Notes under the pieces: generated by a model | Seen by the model: the letters and a program-made list of their open reading frames with translations, nothing else | Databases searched by the model: none | What the model was told of the DNA's origin: nothing | Assembly: GCA_018000455.1 (NCBI GenBank) | Contig: JAGNJW010000010.1 | Span: 62,001 to 126,000, forward strand | Direction of reading: 5' to 3' | DNA length: 64,000 nt | Origin: Acidobacteriota bacterium | GTDB lineage: Bacteria; Acidobacteriota; Vicinamibacteria; Vicinamibacterales; UBA2999 | Part shown: positions 22,862 to 31,691 of the stretch, piece after piece | How the letters are laid out: each line of letters opens with the position of its first letter | Numbering within the stretch: position 1 is the first letter of the stretch | Translations under genes and position numbers: made by a program

Positions 22862-24112
22862 GTGAACTCGCCGTTCCGCGCCCTCCGGTCCCGCAACTAC
22901 CGCCTGTTCTTCATCGGCCAGGGCATTTCGCTCATCGGCTCGTGGATGACACGGCTGGCCACGGCGTGGCTCGTCTATCGCCTCACCGACTCGGAGTTCC
23001 TCCTCGGCCTCGTGAGCTTCGCCAGCCAGGCGCCCTCCCTCGTCCTGCCGCCGTTGGCGGGCGTGTGGCTCGACCGCTGGGATCGCCACCGCGTGCTCCT
23101 CATCGCGCAGGTGCTGTCGATGCTGCAGTCGCTGGCGATGGCCGCCCTGACGCTCGGCGGCTATGTCAACGTGCCGTGGATTCTCGGGCTGGCGCTCTTC
23201 CAGGGCGTGGTCAGCGCGGTGGAGATTCCCACGCGGCAGGCGTTCGTGGTGCGGATGATCGACGACCGCGCCGACCTCGGCAACGCCATCGCACTCAACT
23301 CGTCGAACTTCAACAGCGCCCGTCTGCTCGGCCCGGCGATCGCCGGCGGTCTGGTCGCGGCGGTGGGTGAAGGCTACTGCTTCCTCATCGACGGCCTCAG
23401 CTACATCGCCGTGATCTGGGGACTGCTGTCGATGCGCCTGCCGCCGGACGACCGTCCGCGGGTGGCACGAAACGTCTGGTACGAGCTGGCGGACGGCTGG
23501 CGCTACCTGGTGCGATCGACGCCCATCCGCAGCCTGCTCGTCTTCCTGGCTGCCACCGGGGTGATGAGCGCGCCGTACACCGTGCTGACGCCGGTGCTGG
23601 CCGGACGCACGCTGGGCGGTGGCGCGCACACGCTGGGCTTCCTGATGGCGGCCACCGGCGTCGGCGCCCTGGCCTGCGCGGTGCGACTGGTGCTGCGCCG
23701 GACGGTGTTGGGGATGGGACGGCGCATGGCGATCGCCATCGCCGCTTTTGGCATCTGCTGCATCGCCCTCGGTCTGTCGCCGTGGCTGTGGCTGTCAATG
23801 GCCCTGATGACCATTACCGGCTACGGCCTCATGTACCAAGTGGTGGCGACCAATACGATCGTCCAAACCATCGTCGACGACGACAAGCGCGGCCGGGTGA
23901 TGTCGTTCTACACGATCGCGCTGGCCGGATCCGGGCCGATCGGCAGCCTGCTGGGCGGCGTGCTGGCCTCGCGCATCGGCGTGGAAGCCACCTACGCGGT
24001 GAGCGGCGGCGCCTGCCTGCTGATGGCGATGTGGTTCTGGCGTCAGCTCCCGGCGGTGCGCGCTGCCATCAGGCCCCGCTATGTGGAGTTGGGTATCATC
24101 GCGGACCGGTAG
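22862..24112 (+). CDS. Major facilitator superfamily exporter
   Basis: 416 residues from the GTG at 22862. The start is a choice: the frame is open upstream, but NSPFRALRSRNYRLFFIGQG is the usual N-terminus of this MFS group (EntS/TetA-like, DUF894). About 12 transmembrane helices are visible, with the MFS loop motif LAGVWLDRWDRHRVL between helices 2 and 3. These proteins export small molecules with proton antiport; the substrate cannot be read. Three bases separate its stop from the ABC subunit at 24116, so the three transport genes to 27729 form one operon. The divergent gap to the SdrD-like gene (22575-22861) shows no convincing promoter hexamers. Confidence 0.85.
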   Translation: MNSPFRALRSRNYRLFFIGQGISLIGSWMTRLATAWLVYRLTDSEFLLGLVSFASQAPSLVLPPLAGVWLDRWDRHRVLLIAQVLSMLQSLAMAALTLGGYVNVPWILGLALFQGVVSAVEIPTRQAFVVRMIDDRADLGNAIALNSSNFNSARLLGPAIAGGLVAAVGEGYCFLIDGLSYIAVIWGLLSMRLPPDDRPRVARNVWYELADGWRYLVRSTPIRSLLVFLAATGVMSAPYTVLTPVLAGRTLGGGAHTLGFLMAATGVGALACAVRLVLRRTVLGMGRRMAIAIAAFGICCIALGLSPWLWLSMALMTITGYGLMYQVVATNTIVQTIVDDDKRGRVMSFYTIALAGSGPIGSLLGGVLASRIGVEATYAVSGGACLLMAMWFWRQLPAVRAAIRPRYVELGIIADR

Positions 24113-24115
24113 TCC

Positions 24116-25843
24116 ATGCTCACTCTTCTCAGACTTCTGGCGCCGTTTCGCCGTTCGGTGGCCATCGTACTGGTGCTGGCACTGGCGCAGTCGCTCGCCA
24201 ACCTGTACCTGCCGCGGCTGATGGCCGACATCGTCGACCACGGCATCGTGCCAGGAGACACCCGGCGCATCCTCGACATCGGCGGCCTGATGCTGCTGGT
24301 GGCCGTCGTCGGCACCAGCTGCGCGGTCGGGGCCAGCTTCTTCGCGGCGCAAGTGGCCAGCGGCTTCGGCCGCGCGGTGCGCGACCAGGTCTTCGACCGG
24401 GTGGCGCACTTCTCGGTGCACCAGTTCGATCGCTTCAGCACGGCGTCGCTCATCACCCGCACGACCAACGACACGACTCAGGTGCAGCAGGTGCTGATCA
24501 TGCTGCTCACCATGGCCGTGACGGCGCCGATGATGGCCGTTGGCGGCGTGGTCTTGTCGCTGTCGCAGGACGCCAGCCTGGCGCGCGTGCTCATCGCGGG
24601 CATCCCGGTGCTGGGACTCGTCTTCCTGGTGATCATGCGCGTCGCCGTGCCGCTGTTCCAGCAGATGCAGGTCAAGATCGACCGGCTCAACCTCGTGCTC
24701 GACGAAGGCATCAGCGGCGTCAGGGTGATCCGGGCCTTCGACCGCGGCGCCCACGAGAGCCGCCGCTTCGCCGAGGCCAACCGCGACGTCACCGGCACTG
24801 CGATCGCCGTCAATCGCCTGGTCGCGCTGCTGATGCCGGCGATGTTCCTGACCATGAACCTGACCAGTGTGTCGATCATCTGGTTCGGCGCTGCCAGAAT
24901 CGACGCCGGCGCGATGCAGGTCGGGGCGATGATGGCGTTCCTGCAGTACGCCATCCAGATCCTGTTCGCCGTGTTCATGGTGACGGCGGTCTTCGTCATG
25001 CTGCCGCGCGCCGCCGCTTCGGCCGTCCGCATCACCGAAGTGCTGCAGGTCGTCCCCGAGGTCAACGACCCGGCACAGCCGCGCGCGGCCGGCCCGATCC
25101 GGGGACGCGTGGAGTTCCAGGACGTGACCTTTCAGTACCCCGGCGCCCAGGAACCGGCGCTCTCGGGAGTGTCGTTCACGGCCGGGCCGGGAGAGGTCAC
25201 GGCCATCATTGGCGGCACCGGCTCGGGTAAATCGACGCTGGCGGGCCTGATTCCTCGCTTCTACGACGTGAAGGCGGGAAGGGTGCTGGTCGACGGCATC
25301 GACGTGCGCGATCTGCGCCAGCACGAGCTGCGCGCGAAGATCGGCTACGTGCCGCAGAAGGCCGTGCTCTTCTCGGGCACCATCGCCACCAATCTTCGCT
25401 TCGGGAACGATCGGGCCACCGCCGATGAGCTACGCCATGCGGCCGGCGTGGCCCAGGCGGCCGGGTTCATCGACGCCATGCCTGGCGGCTACGAATCGGC
25501 CGTGTCGCAGGGCGGCACCAACCTCTCCGGCGGCCAGAAGCAGCGCCTGGCGATCGCCCGGGCGCTGATGCGGCGAGCGGAGATCTATGTGTTCGACGAC
25601 AGCTTCTCAGCGCTCGACTTCGCCACCGACGCCAGGCTGCGGGCGGCCCTCCGCGCCGACACCGGTGCGGCCACGGTGTTCGTCGTGTCGCAGCGCATCG
25701 GCACGGTGATGACCGCCGACCGGATCATCGTCCTCGACCAGGGCCGGGTGGCTGGCATCGGCACGCACCGGGATCTGATGGCGAGTTGCGAGGTCTATCA
25801 CGAGATCGCCGAATCGCAGGCCTCGATCGCGGACGTGGCATGA
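24116..25843 (+). CDS. ABC exporter half-transporter with degenerate ATP site
   Basis: 575 residues: six-helix membrane domain (about 1-310), then an ATPase domain. Walker A is GGTGSGKST (near residue 366) and the signature is LSGGQKQ. Walker B reads YVFDDSFSALD, so the catalytic glutamate is Asp, and the switch histidine is Gln (VVSQRIGTV). These two changes mark the degenerate subunit of heterodimeric exporters such as BmrC/BmrD, YheI/YheH or TM287/TM288. Its last four bases (ATGA) overlap the start of the partner at 25840. Together they should form one exporter in the inner membrane for drugs, lipids or peptides. It follows an MFS exporter in the same operon. Confidence 0.9.
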   Translation: MLTLLRLLAPFRRSVAIVLVLALAQSLANLYLPRLMADIVDHGIVPGDTRRILDIGGLMLLVAVVGTSCAVGASFFAAQVASGFGRAVRDQVFDRVAHFSVHQFDRFSTASLITRTTNDTTQVQQVLIMLLTMAVTAPMMAVGGVVLSLSQDASLARVLIAGIPVLGLVFLVIMRVAVPLFQQMQVKIDRLNLVLDEGISGVRVIRAFDRGAHESRRFAEANRDVTGTAIAVNRLVALLMPAMFLTMNLTSVSIIWFGAARIDAGAMQVGAMMAFLQYAIQILFAVFMVTAVFVMLPRAAASAVRITEVLQVVPEVNDPAQPRAAGPIRGRVEFQDVTFQYPGAQEPALSGVSFTAGPGEVTAIIGGTGSGKSTLAGLIPRFYDVKAGRVLVDGIDVRDLRQHELRAKIGYVPQKAVLFSGTIATNLRFGNDRATADELRHAAGVAQAAGFIDAMPGGYESAVSQGGTNLSGGQKQRLAIARALMRRAEIYVFDDSFSALDFATDARLRAALRADTGAATVFVVSQRIGTVMTADRIIVLDQGRVAGIGTHRDLMASCEVYHEIAESQASIADVA

Positions 25844-27729
25844 GCGCCGACCGCACCGACACAAAGCGGCAGGCGACAGCGGCCAGCCCGTTCGGCCGTG
25901 GACCGATGGCTGGTTTCGGCATGCCGGTGCAGAAGGCCCGCGACTTCAAGGGCACGCTGCGCAGATTGACAGGCTATCTGGCGCCGCACCGGCTGCCACT
26001 CATCGTGGTGGTCGTCGCCGGCGTCGTCTCGACCCTGTTCAGCGTCGTGGGTCCGAAGCTGCTGGGAACGGCGACCACCAGGATCTTCGAGGGCTATCTG
26101 GCGCGCCGCACGGGGGCGACGACAGGCATCGACTTCGGGGCCGTGGGCGCCATCCTGCAGACGCTGGTCGTGCTCTACGCCGTCAGCGCCCTCTTTCAGT
26201 ACCTCCAGCAGTACCTCATGTCGGGCGTCGCCCAGCGCACGGTCTTTGCGTTGCGCCAGGCCATGGAAGGCAAGTTCAGCCGTCTGCCGCTGCGGTTCTT
26301 CGATTCGAGAACCCACGGCGAGATCCTGAGCCGCGCCGTCAACGATTTGGACAACATCAGCAGCACGCTGCAGCAGAACCTCACGCAGCTCATCACCTCG
26401 GTGCTGACGGTGCTCGGCATCATCATCATGATGTTGACCATCAGCGGCACGCTCACGGCAGTGGTGCTGCTGACGCTGCCGCTGAGCGTGATGGTCGTGG
26501 CGCGCATCGCCAAGCGCTCGCAGGGGTACTTCGTGCGACAGCAGCAGGCGCTCGGCGAACTCAACGGGCATGTGGCCGAGATGTACTCGGGCCACGCCAT
26601 CGTCACGGCCTTCGGCCACGAACAACGCGCGATCGCCAGGTTCAGCGCGCTCAACGAGTCACATTACGACAGCGCCTGGCGGGCGCAGTTCGTCACCGGC
26701 ATCATGTTTCCGATGATGATGTTCATCGGCAACCTCGGCTACGTGGCCGTGGCCGTGATGGGTGGCTTCCTGGTGATGCGCCGCGCGATCGCCATCGGCG
26801 ACGTGCAGGCGTTCATTCAGTACAGCCGCCAGTTCTCGATGCCGATTTCACAGCTGAGCAGCATCGCCAACACGATTCAGCTCACCATCGCCTCGGCCGA
26901 GCGTGTGTTCGAGCTGCTGGACGAACCCGAAGAGCCCGCCGAGCGGCCGAACGCGCCGGCGCCCGCGGCCCCGCGCGGCGAGGTGCGATTCGACCGCGTC
27001 AGCTTCAGCTATACGCCCGAGGTGCCCCTTATCGAGGAGATGAACCTGACGGTGACGCCCGGCCAGATGGTGGCCATCGTCGGCCCCACCGGCGCCGGCA
27101 AGACCACGCTGGTAAACCTGCTGATGCGCTTCTACGACGTGAGCACCGGCAGCATCCGCGTCGACGGCGTCGACCTCCGCGAGCTGAGCCGCGGCGGTCT
27201 CAGGCGCATGTTCGGCATGGTGCTGCAGGACACGTGGCTGTTCTCGGGCAGCATTCGCGACAACATCGGCTACGGCCGCGAAGACGCCAGCGATGAGGCC
27301 ATCGTGCAGGCCGCGACCGCCGCGCAGGCCGATCACTTCATTCGCACGCTGCCCGACAACTACGACACGCTGATCAACGAAGAGGCCACCAACCTCTCGC
27401 AGGGGCAGAAGCAGCTGCTGACCATCGCCCGGGCGTTCCTCGCCGACCCGGCCATCCTCATTCTGGACGAGGCGACCAGCAGCGTGGACACCCGCACCGA
27501 GGTCCTCATCCAAGCGGCGATGGCGCAACTCATGCGCGGCCGCACCACCTTCGTGATCGCTCACCGGCTCTCCACCATCCGCAAGGCGGACGTGATTCTG
27601 ATGATGGAGCACGGCCGGATCGTGGAGAAGGGCACGCACTCGGCCCTGGTGGCCGCGGGCGGCCGCTATGCCGAGCTGTACGAGAGTCAGTTCGTGGGCC
27701 GCATCGAGGCCGTCAAGGCCGACGCTTAG
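25840..27729 (+). CDS. ABC exporter half-transporter, catalytic partner
   Basis: 629 residues from the ATG at 25840, which overlaps the upstream stop as ATGA; an N-terminal cytoplasmic extension of about 35 residues (with GRGPMAGFGMP) precedes the membrane domain. The ATPase domain has Walker A GPTGAGKTT, Walker B ILILDEATSSVD with the catalytic Glu, and switch His in IAHRLST. The signature is LSQGQKQ instead of LSGGQ, as expected for the half that completes the degenerate site of a heterodimer. It is the second half of the exporter with the 24116 gene. Confidence 0.92.
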   Translation: MSADRTDTKRQATAASPFGRGPMAGFGMPVQKARDFKGTLRRLTGYLAPHRLPLIVVVVAGVVSTLFSVVGPKLLGTATTRIFEGYLARRTGATTGIDFGAVGAILQTLVVLYAVSALFQYLQQYLMSGVAQRTVFALRQAMEGKFSRLPLRFFDSRTHGEILSRAVNDLDNISSTLQQNLTQLITSVLTVLGIIIMMLTISGTLTAVVLLTLPLSVMVVARIAKRSQGYFVRQQQALGELNGHVAEMYSGHAIVTAFGHEQRAIARFSALNESHYDSAWRAQFVTGIMFPMMMFIGNLGYVAVAVMGGFLVMRRAIAIGDVQAFIQYSRQFSMPISQLSSIANTIQLTIASAERVFELLDEPEEPAERPNAPAPAAPRGEVRFDRVSFSYTPEVPLIEEMNLTVTPGQMVAIVGPTGAGKTTLVNLLMRFYDVSTGSIRVDGVDLRELSRGGLRRMFGMVLQDTWLFSGSIRDNIGYGREDASDEAIVQAATAAQADHFIRTLPDNYDTLINEEATNLSQGQKQLLTIARAFLADPAILILDEATSSVDTRTEVLIQAAMAQLMRGRTTFVIAHRLSTIRKADVILMMEHGRIVEKGTHSALVAAGGRYAELYESQFVGRIEAVKADA

Positions 27730-27812
27730 CGGCCCGCCACCGCATCACGCGTGTCCGACGTCCAGCCGCTCGGGGCGGATGCTCGAGCGTGCCGGCACGG
27801 CATCGGCGGTGG

Positions 27813-28424
27813 CTACAGGGTGGCCCAGCGGGCCAGCACGGTGCGCGCGGCTTCGTCCACGTCAGACAGCACCATGTTCAGGCGCACGACAGGCAGCGTC
27901 TTCATCTCGATCCGATCGACCGGTACGAACTGCGCGACCGCCTGATCGTATCGCTTCATCACGCGGATCAACTCCTCTTTCGGCAGGCTCATCGCCGAGA
28001 GGCGCGCGAAGGCGCGAATGGCATGCGAGCGCGACTCGACGAAGAGAAACTTCATGCCGGCGGCCGCCGCACGGCGCTGCACCAGACGCCGGGCGCTCGG
28101 CGTGGCGGCGCGCGCCGCCACGATCACGACCGGACGCGGCGTGTTGCGAAGCCAGACCCTGACGGCGGCGTCGATCATGGTGGGGAGTGGACGCAGCTTC
28201 GGCCGCCCATCGGTGCCCTGCGGGAGCCAGTGCTCGGCGTCGCCGCTGCGAAGGTTATCGACGACTTCGAGCTTGTGGGACAACGGCAGGATGTCGGCCA
28301 GATGGGCCGCCAGAACCGACTTGCCCTGGAACGGAGGGCCGCCAACGAGAATCAACCCACCGGGACTGGTCGGCAATTGAGTACGGACTCGTCGGGGCTG
28401 ACGTGCGAGTGCTGATTGGGTCAC
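27813..28424 (-). CDS. P-loop NTPase, AAA_33/kinase-like, function unknown
   Basis: 203 residues. The GTG at 28424 is chosen because GGGAG stands six bases upstream; an ATG 54 bases further up (28478) lacks a ribosome site. Walker A is GGPPFQGKS (about residues 28-36), followed by a helix and NLRSGDAEHW. The hydrophobic strand PVVIVAARA could be the next core strand, and RRLVQRRAAAAG and several basic residues fit the lid of small-molecule kinases. The sequence is shorter than most AAA_33 kinases plus partner domains. It is transcribed divergently from the methyltransferase at 28618. The substrate cannot be read from sequence. Confidence 0.6.
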   Translation of the reverse strand: MTQSALARQPRRVRTQLPTSPGGLILVGGPPFQGKSVLAAHLADILPLSHKLEVVDNLRSGDAEHWLPQGTDGRPKLRPLPTMIDAAVRVWLRNTPRPVVIVAARAATPSARRLVQRRAAAAGMKFLFVESRSHAIRAFARLSAMSLPKEELIRVMKRYDQAVAQFVPVDRIEMKTLPVVRLNMVLSDVDEAARTVLARWATL

Positions 28425-28516
28425 GAAATGCTCCCGGCGCGAGTCTTCACGTGGTCTTCCGCCGCCCGATGTCGTCACGGCGCGAGGCTGGCGCTCGGGA
28501 CTCGACCGCCTCGAAC

Positions 28517-28545
28517 ATCATAGGATCCTGCGCACGGTCTGAAAA
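28517..28545 (-). promoter_or_regulatory. Candidate promoter for the P-loop NTPase gene
   Basis: On the minus strand TTTTCA (28540-28545) and TATGAT (28517-28522, one mismatch to TATAAT) are separated by exactly 17 bases. This would give a leader of about 85 bases before the GTG at 28424. It is the best sigma-70-like pair I saw in the window. Confidence 0.45.
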
Positions 28546-28617
28546 GAACGGCTTCGACCGGCGCGGCTATGCTGATGGGAGCATGCCCGGCCGACAGCAC
28601 ACGGTAGTCCGTCCTTC

Positions 28618-29547
28618 ATGAGTGTCTCGCGCTACTACACCTGGCTCACGCGTTTCCAGGATGTCGCGCGCGGCCTCGCGCACGACACCGGCCAACGGAC
28701 GCTGACCGTGCATCGCCATCTGCGCGCCGATGACGGCACCGTGTCGGGCGACGTGCTGCACGAGTGCCTGCTCGACGCCCTCTCCGCCACCACCGATGCG
28801 GCGACACCCGTCACCCTCGATGTGCTCGACGCCGGGTGCGGCCTCGGCGGCACCATCTTCTTCCTGCACGAGCGGCTCGGCGGCCGCTATACCGGCATCA
28901 CGCTCAGTGAGGACCAGCGGCTGCGGGCCGCCAGCGCAGCGGCGCGGCGCGCAACCGGCGACGCGTGCCGCTTCGCGGTGCGTGATTACGATACCGATCT
29001 CACGGACCTCGTGCCCGGCGGCGTCGACCTCGTCATCGCCGTCGAGTCGCTCGCGCATGCGCCGGATCCGGCCGCGACCATCGCACGGCTGGGTGCCCGA
29101 CTGCGCCCCGGGGGGCGGCTGCTCGTCGTCGACGACGTCCCACACGATGACCTGGCCCGCGACGATGCCGATTTCGCCGCCTTCCGCGCCGGATGGCTGG
29201 CGCCGTCGATTGCCAGCGACGCGCACCTGAGCTCAGCACTCGCGCGCGCGGGGCTGGTGGTGATCCACGATGTCGACCTCACGCCGCGGCTACCCGAGCG
29301 GCGGCCGGCCGTGCTCGCGGCGCTCGTCTGGCTGAGCGATCTCGTCGCGTGGCTGGCGCGCGCCATGCCGGGAGGCCTACTGGTCGGTGCGCTGCACGGC
29401 GGGTTGCGGCTCGAGCGGCTCTATCGGCGCCGTCAGGTGCGGTATCGCCTGATCGTCGCACGCCGGCCCGGCCGCGGGCCCGCGAAACAGTCACGGGCGT
29501 TGCCTGGGAGCACCACCCATGGCGGCGTTTCCTCGCCGGCCGGCTAA
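28618..29547 (+). CDS. Class I SAM-dependent methyltransferase
   Basis: 309 residues from the ATG at 28618. The SAM-binding glycine loop is VLDAGCGLGG (about residues 70-79), followed by GITLSEDQ (motif II region) and VDLVIAVESLAHAPDP (motif IV). LRPGGRLLVVDDV is the usual post-IV strand. Residues 230-285 contain a hydrophobic amphipathic segment (LVWLSDLVAWLARAMPGGLLVGALHGG) and a basic stretch (RLYRRRQVRYR), which suggests a membrane-associated or lipid-like substrate such as in the cyclopropane/sterol/quinone methyltransferase group. The substrate is unknown. Its 3' end overlaps the metallothionein gene on the opposite strand by four bases. Confidence 0.8.
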   Translation: MSVSRYYTWLTRFQDVARGLAHDTGQRTLTVHRHLRADDGTVSGDVLHECLLDALSATTDAATPVTLDVLDAGCGLGGTIFFLHERLGGRYTGITLSEDQRLRAASAAARRATGDACRFAVRDYDTDLTDLVPGGVDLVIAVESLAHAPDPAATIARLGARLRPGGRLLVVDDVPHDDLARDDADFAAFRAGWLAPSIASDAHLSSALARAGLVVIHDVDLTPRLPERRPAVLAALVWLSDLVAWLARAMPGGLLVGALHGGLRLERLYRRRQVRYRLIVARRPGRGPAKQSRALPGSTTHGGVSSPAG

Positions 29548-29696
29548 CGACAGCCGGGATGCATGCAGTTGCAGTGCAACTCCGTCTCGGGCGCCTTCTT
29601 GCAGTAGTCGCTGCAGAACTTCGTGCCGGTGGGCACCGTGCAGTCGCAGCTCGGATGCGCGCATTTCTGAGTGGCGGTGGCGGTCGGCTCGGGCAT
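29544..29696 (-). CDS. Small bacterial metallothionein (50 residues)
   Basis: The frame runs from ATG at 29696 to TAG at 29544. GAGGG stands five bases before the ATG. The product has eight cysteines (12, 17, 19, 28, 32, 42, 44, 49) and three histidines: KCAHPSCDCTV, KFCSDYCKK, and HCNCMHPGC. This C-x4-CxC, CxxxC, CxC-x4-C spacing matches SmtA/BmtA-type bacterial metallothioneins, which bind zinc, cadmium or copper with a zinc-finger-like core. There is no signal peptide, so it acts in the cytoplasm. It follows the 5'-nucleotidase gene on the same strand with a 104-base gap, and is tail-to-tail with the methyltransferase. No SmtB/ArsR regulator is next to it. Confidence 0.85.
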   Translation of the reverse strand: MPEPTATATQKCAHPSCDCTVPTGTKFCSDYCKKAPETELHCNCMHPGCR

Positions 29697-29800
29697 AGCG
29701 TCCCTCGCTTTCTTCCCGCATCATGTACCCGATTGCAGTGCTCGCGCCACCCTTTCCGGGCACCCGCCATGTTGCGCTTCCTCGGCAGGTTCTCGCGACG

Positions 29801-31597
29801 CTACTGCGCCGGAGCGACGCAGCCGGCGGCCGCCTGGTCGGTGCGCGACCAGCGCGGAGCCCCGGCGACCGCGAATGCCGCCGACGCCAGGAGCGGCCGC
29901 GCGCGAACCCAGGCGAGCACGGCATCGCGTACCTGCAGGTCGCCGGCGACGGCGGCGGCCGCGACGCGGGATAGCTGGAGACGGCGCGCCCGGGTGGCCA
30001 GGAAGTCGGTCATCGCCAGGGTCAGACGTTCGTCGTCGGCTACCGGCCGCCCCGACGGGCGAACGATGGCCACACGATCGCGTCCGGTGTGGCACCCGAT
30101 CGCGATGCGCAGGCCCGAGACGCCGAGCGCACGCGCACGCCACCGCGGGCGCTGCAGGTGATCGAGCAACAACGCCCGCAGCTCGGCGCCGTTCAGGGTC
30201 AACGCCTCGACCCGATTGTCGAACGGAAAGAGATCGTAGAGCGGGCCCAGCAAGAGCGGGCCCTCGGCGAGATCGGCCCGGAGTCCGCCAGGACCTGCGC
30301 CATAGCTGAGCGCGCCGTCGGCCCCAGTCACGGCCGCGGCCAACGCGTCGGCAAAGAGATTGCCAAGCGGCGACTCCAGGTCGCCGGGCCCGCGTTCGAT
30401 CGGGCGGTCGAGCGAGACGCCGAGCGGCGATGCCCGCCACGCCTCGACCCGCCGCAGTGCCGGCGCCATTGCCTCGGTCACCGCCCCGAGCGGCGTAACC
30501 TCACGTCCCTCGTAGCGCGCGGCCCGCGTCGTCGGTGACGCCGCCCGCGCACAGTCGCCCGTCGAGGCCTCCTCCCACGCGCAGATCTCCTGCGGCGCGA
30601 AGAGGCGCGCTGTCTCCACCGAGCCGGTGGTGCGCCCGACGCGCAGGTCCACGCGACTGAAGGCGCGCCCCCAGGAATAGGCCTGCACGACCTGAATGCC
30701 GGCCACGCGGTGCGCCACGCCGTCGTGGGTGTGTCCGGCCACGATGACATCGACGAGGCCAGCGGGCAGCCGCCGCGCCACGTCGAAGATCTCGGAGGCG
30801 TCGTCACACGAAGTCAGGTCGTCTGGCGCGCCGAACGCGCTGCACGAACCGCCGGCATGCGCCACCACGACAATCACCTGCGCACCGGCCGCGCGCAGCG
30901 CCGTCGCCTCTCGGCTGATCGCGTCGACCAGCGGCGCCGTGGCAAGACCGCCGACGTTGGCGGCCAAGGTCAACGACAACGCGTCGTAGGTCATCACGCC
31001 GACCAGCCCCACGCCAACGCCGGCGATCGTCTCGAGTGCCGACGGCCGCACATTGGGCCAGTCCACGACCGCGCCCGTCGCGGCGTCCATCAGGTTGGCG
31101 GCCAACATCGGATAGCGCGCCTGCCTGGCGCGCGCCTTGAGCGCGCCGCGCGGGTCGCCGTCGGCCACCCCGAACGGCCACCGGTCCACCGCCCCGAACT
31201 CGAGGTCGTGGTTGCCAACTGCGGCCGCCGTGTAGCCAAGGGCGTTGTAGGCGTCGACGACCACGTCGCCTTCGGACATGTTCGACTCGATCCCGCCGAG
31301 CCAGGTATCACCGGCATCGAGCAGCACGACGCCGCCGCCGTCGGCGTGACGGGCCGCGCGCAGGTTGGCGAGGTAGCCGCCAAACACCGCCAGACCGCCC
31401 CGGCCTTCGCGCGGAAACACATAGCCGTGCAGGTCGGTCGTGCCGACGACCGACAGGGTGACGACGTCCGGCGGCTGCGCTGTGCGAGGGGCCAGGGCCA
31501 CCGTCGCCGCCACCACCGCCGCCAGTGGCGCCAGGGGGACGACGCGGCGCCATGACAGCCGGAACCAGAACGCGGGCGCGGGAGTCGAAATCAGCAT
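29801..31597 (-). CDS. Exported 5'-nucleotidase / metallophosphatase (UshA-like)
   Basis: 598 residues from the ATG at 31597, chosen because it leaves a signal-anchor-like hydrophobic stretch (about residues 17-36); there is no Shine-Dalgarno site, and the frame is open to 31645. The N-terminal calcineurin-like domain has all metal motifs: TTDLHG, LDAGDTWLGG, VGNHDLEFG, VVVAHAGG and VAGHTHDG. The C-terminal 5'-nucleotidase domain has ESPLGNLFADAL, GPGGLRADL and LFPFDNRVEALTLNG. It probably removes phosphate from nucleotides, sugar nucleotides or 2',3'-cyclic nucleotides in the periplasm. It is divergent from the glycan operon at 31692 and followed by the metallothionein gene. Confidence 0.85.
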   Translation of the reverse strand: MLISTPAPAFWFRLSWRRVVPLAPLAAVVAATVALAPRTAQPPDVVTLSVVGTTDLHGYVFPREGRGGLAVFGGYLANLRAARHADGGGVVLLDAGDTWLGGIESNMSEGDVVVDAYNALGYTAAAVGNHDLEFGAVDRWPFGVADGDPRGALKARARQARYPMLAANLMDAATGAVVDWPNVRPSALETIAGVGVGLVGVMTYDALSLTLAANVGGLATAPLVDAISREATALRAAGAQVIVVVAHAGGSCSAFGAPDDLTSCDDASEIFDVARRLPAGLVDVIVAGHTHDGVAHRVAGIQVVQAYSWGRAFSRVDLRVGRTTGSVETARLFAPQEICAWEEASTGDCARAASPTTRAARYEGREVTPLGAVTEAMAPALRRVEAWRASPLGVSLDRPIERGPGDLESPLGNLFADALAAAVTGADGALSYGAGPGGLRADLAEGPLLLGPLYDLFPFDNRVEALTLNGAELRALLLDHLQRPRWRARALGVSGLRIAIGCHTGRDRVAIVRPSGRPVADDERLTLAMTDFLATRARRLQLSRVAAAAVAGDLQVRDAVLAWVRARPLLASAAFAVAGAPRWSRTDQAAAGCVAPAQ

Positions 31598-31635
31598 CGG
31601 GGAGTGAGCGGCCCAAGAATACCGGGCCGCGGGTG

Positions 31636-31664
31636 CGCCAGCCAATCGCGCTGGCGGCTAGAAT
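31636..31664 (+). promoter_or_regulatory. Candidate -10 and inverted repeat upstream of the glycan operon
   Basis: TAGAAT at 31659-31664 (one mismatch to TATAAT) lies 27 bases before the ATG at 31692. Immediately upstream, CGCCAGC (31636-31642) and GCTGGCG (31650-31656) form a perfect 7-bp inverted repeat where the -35 would be. This could be an operator or an activator site; no -35 hexamer was recognised. Confidence 0.35.
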
Positions 31665-31691
31665 AGAGACCTGCCCAAGTCCTTGGAGTTC

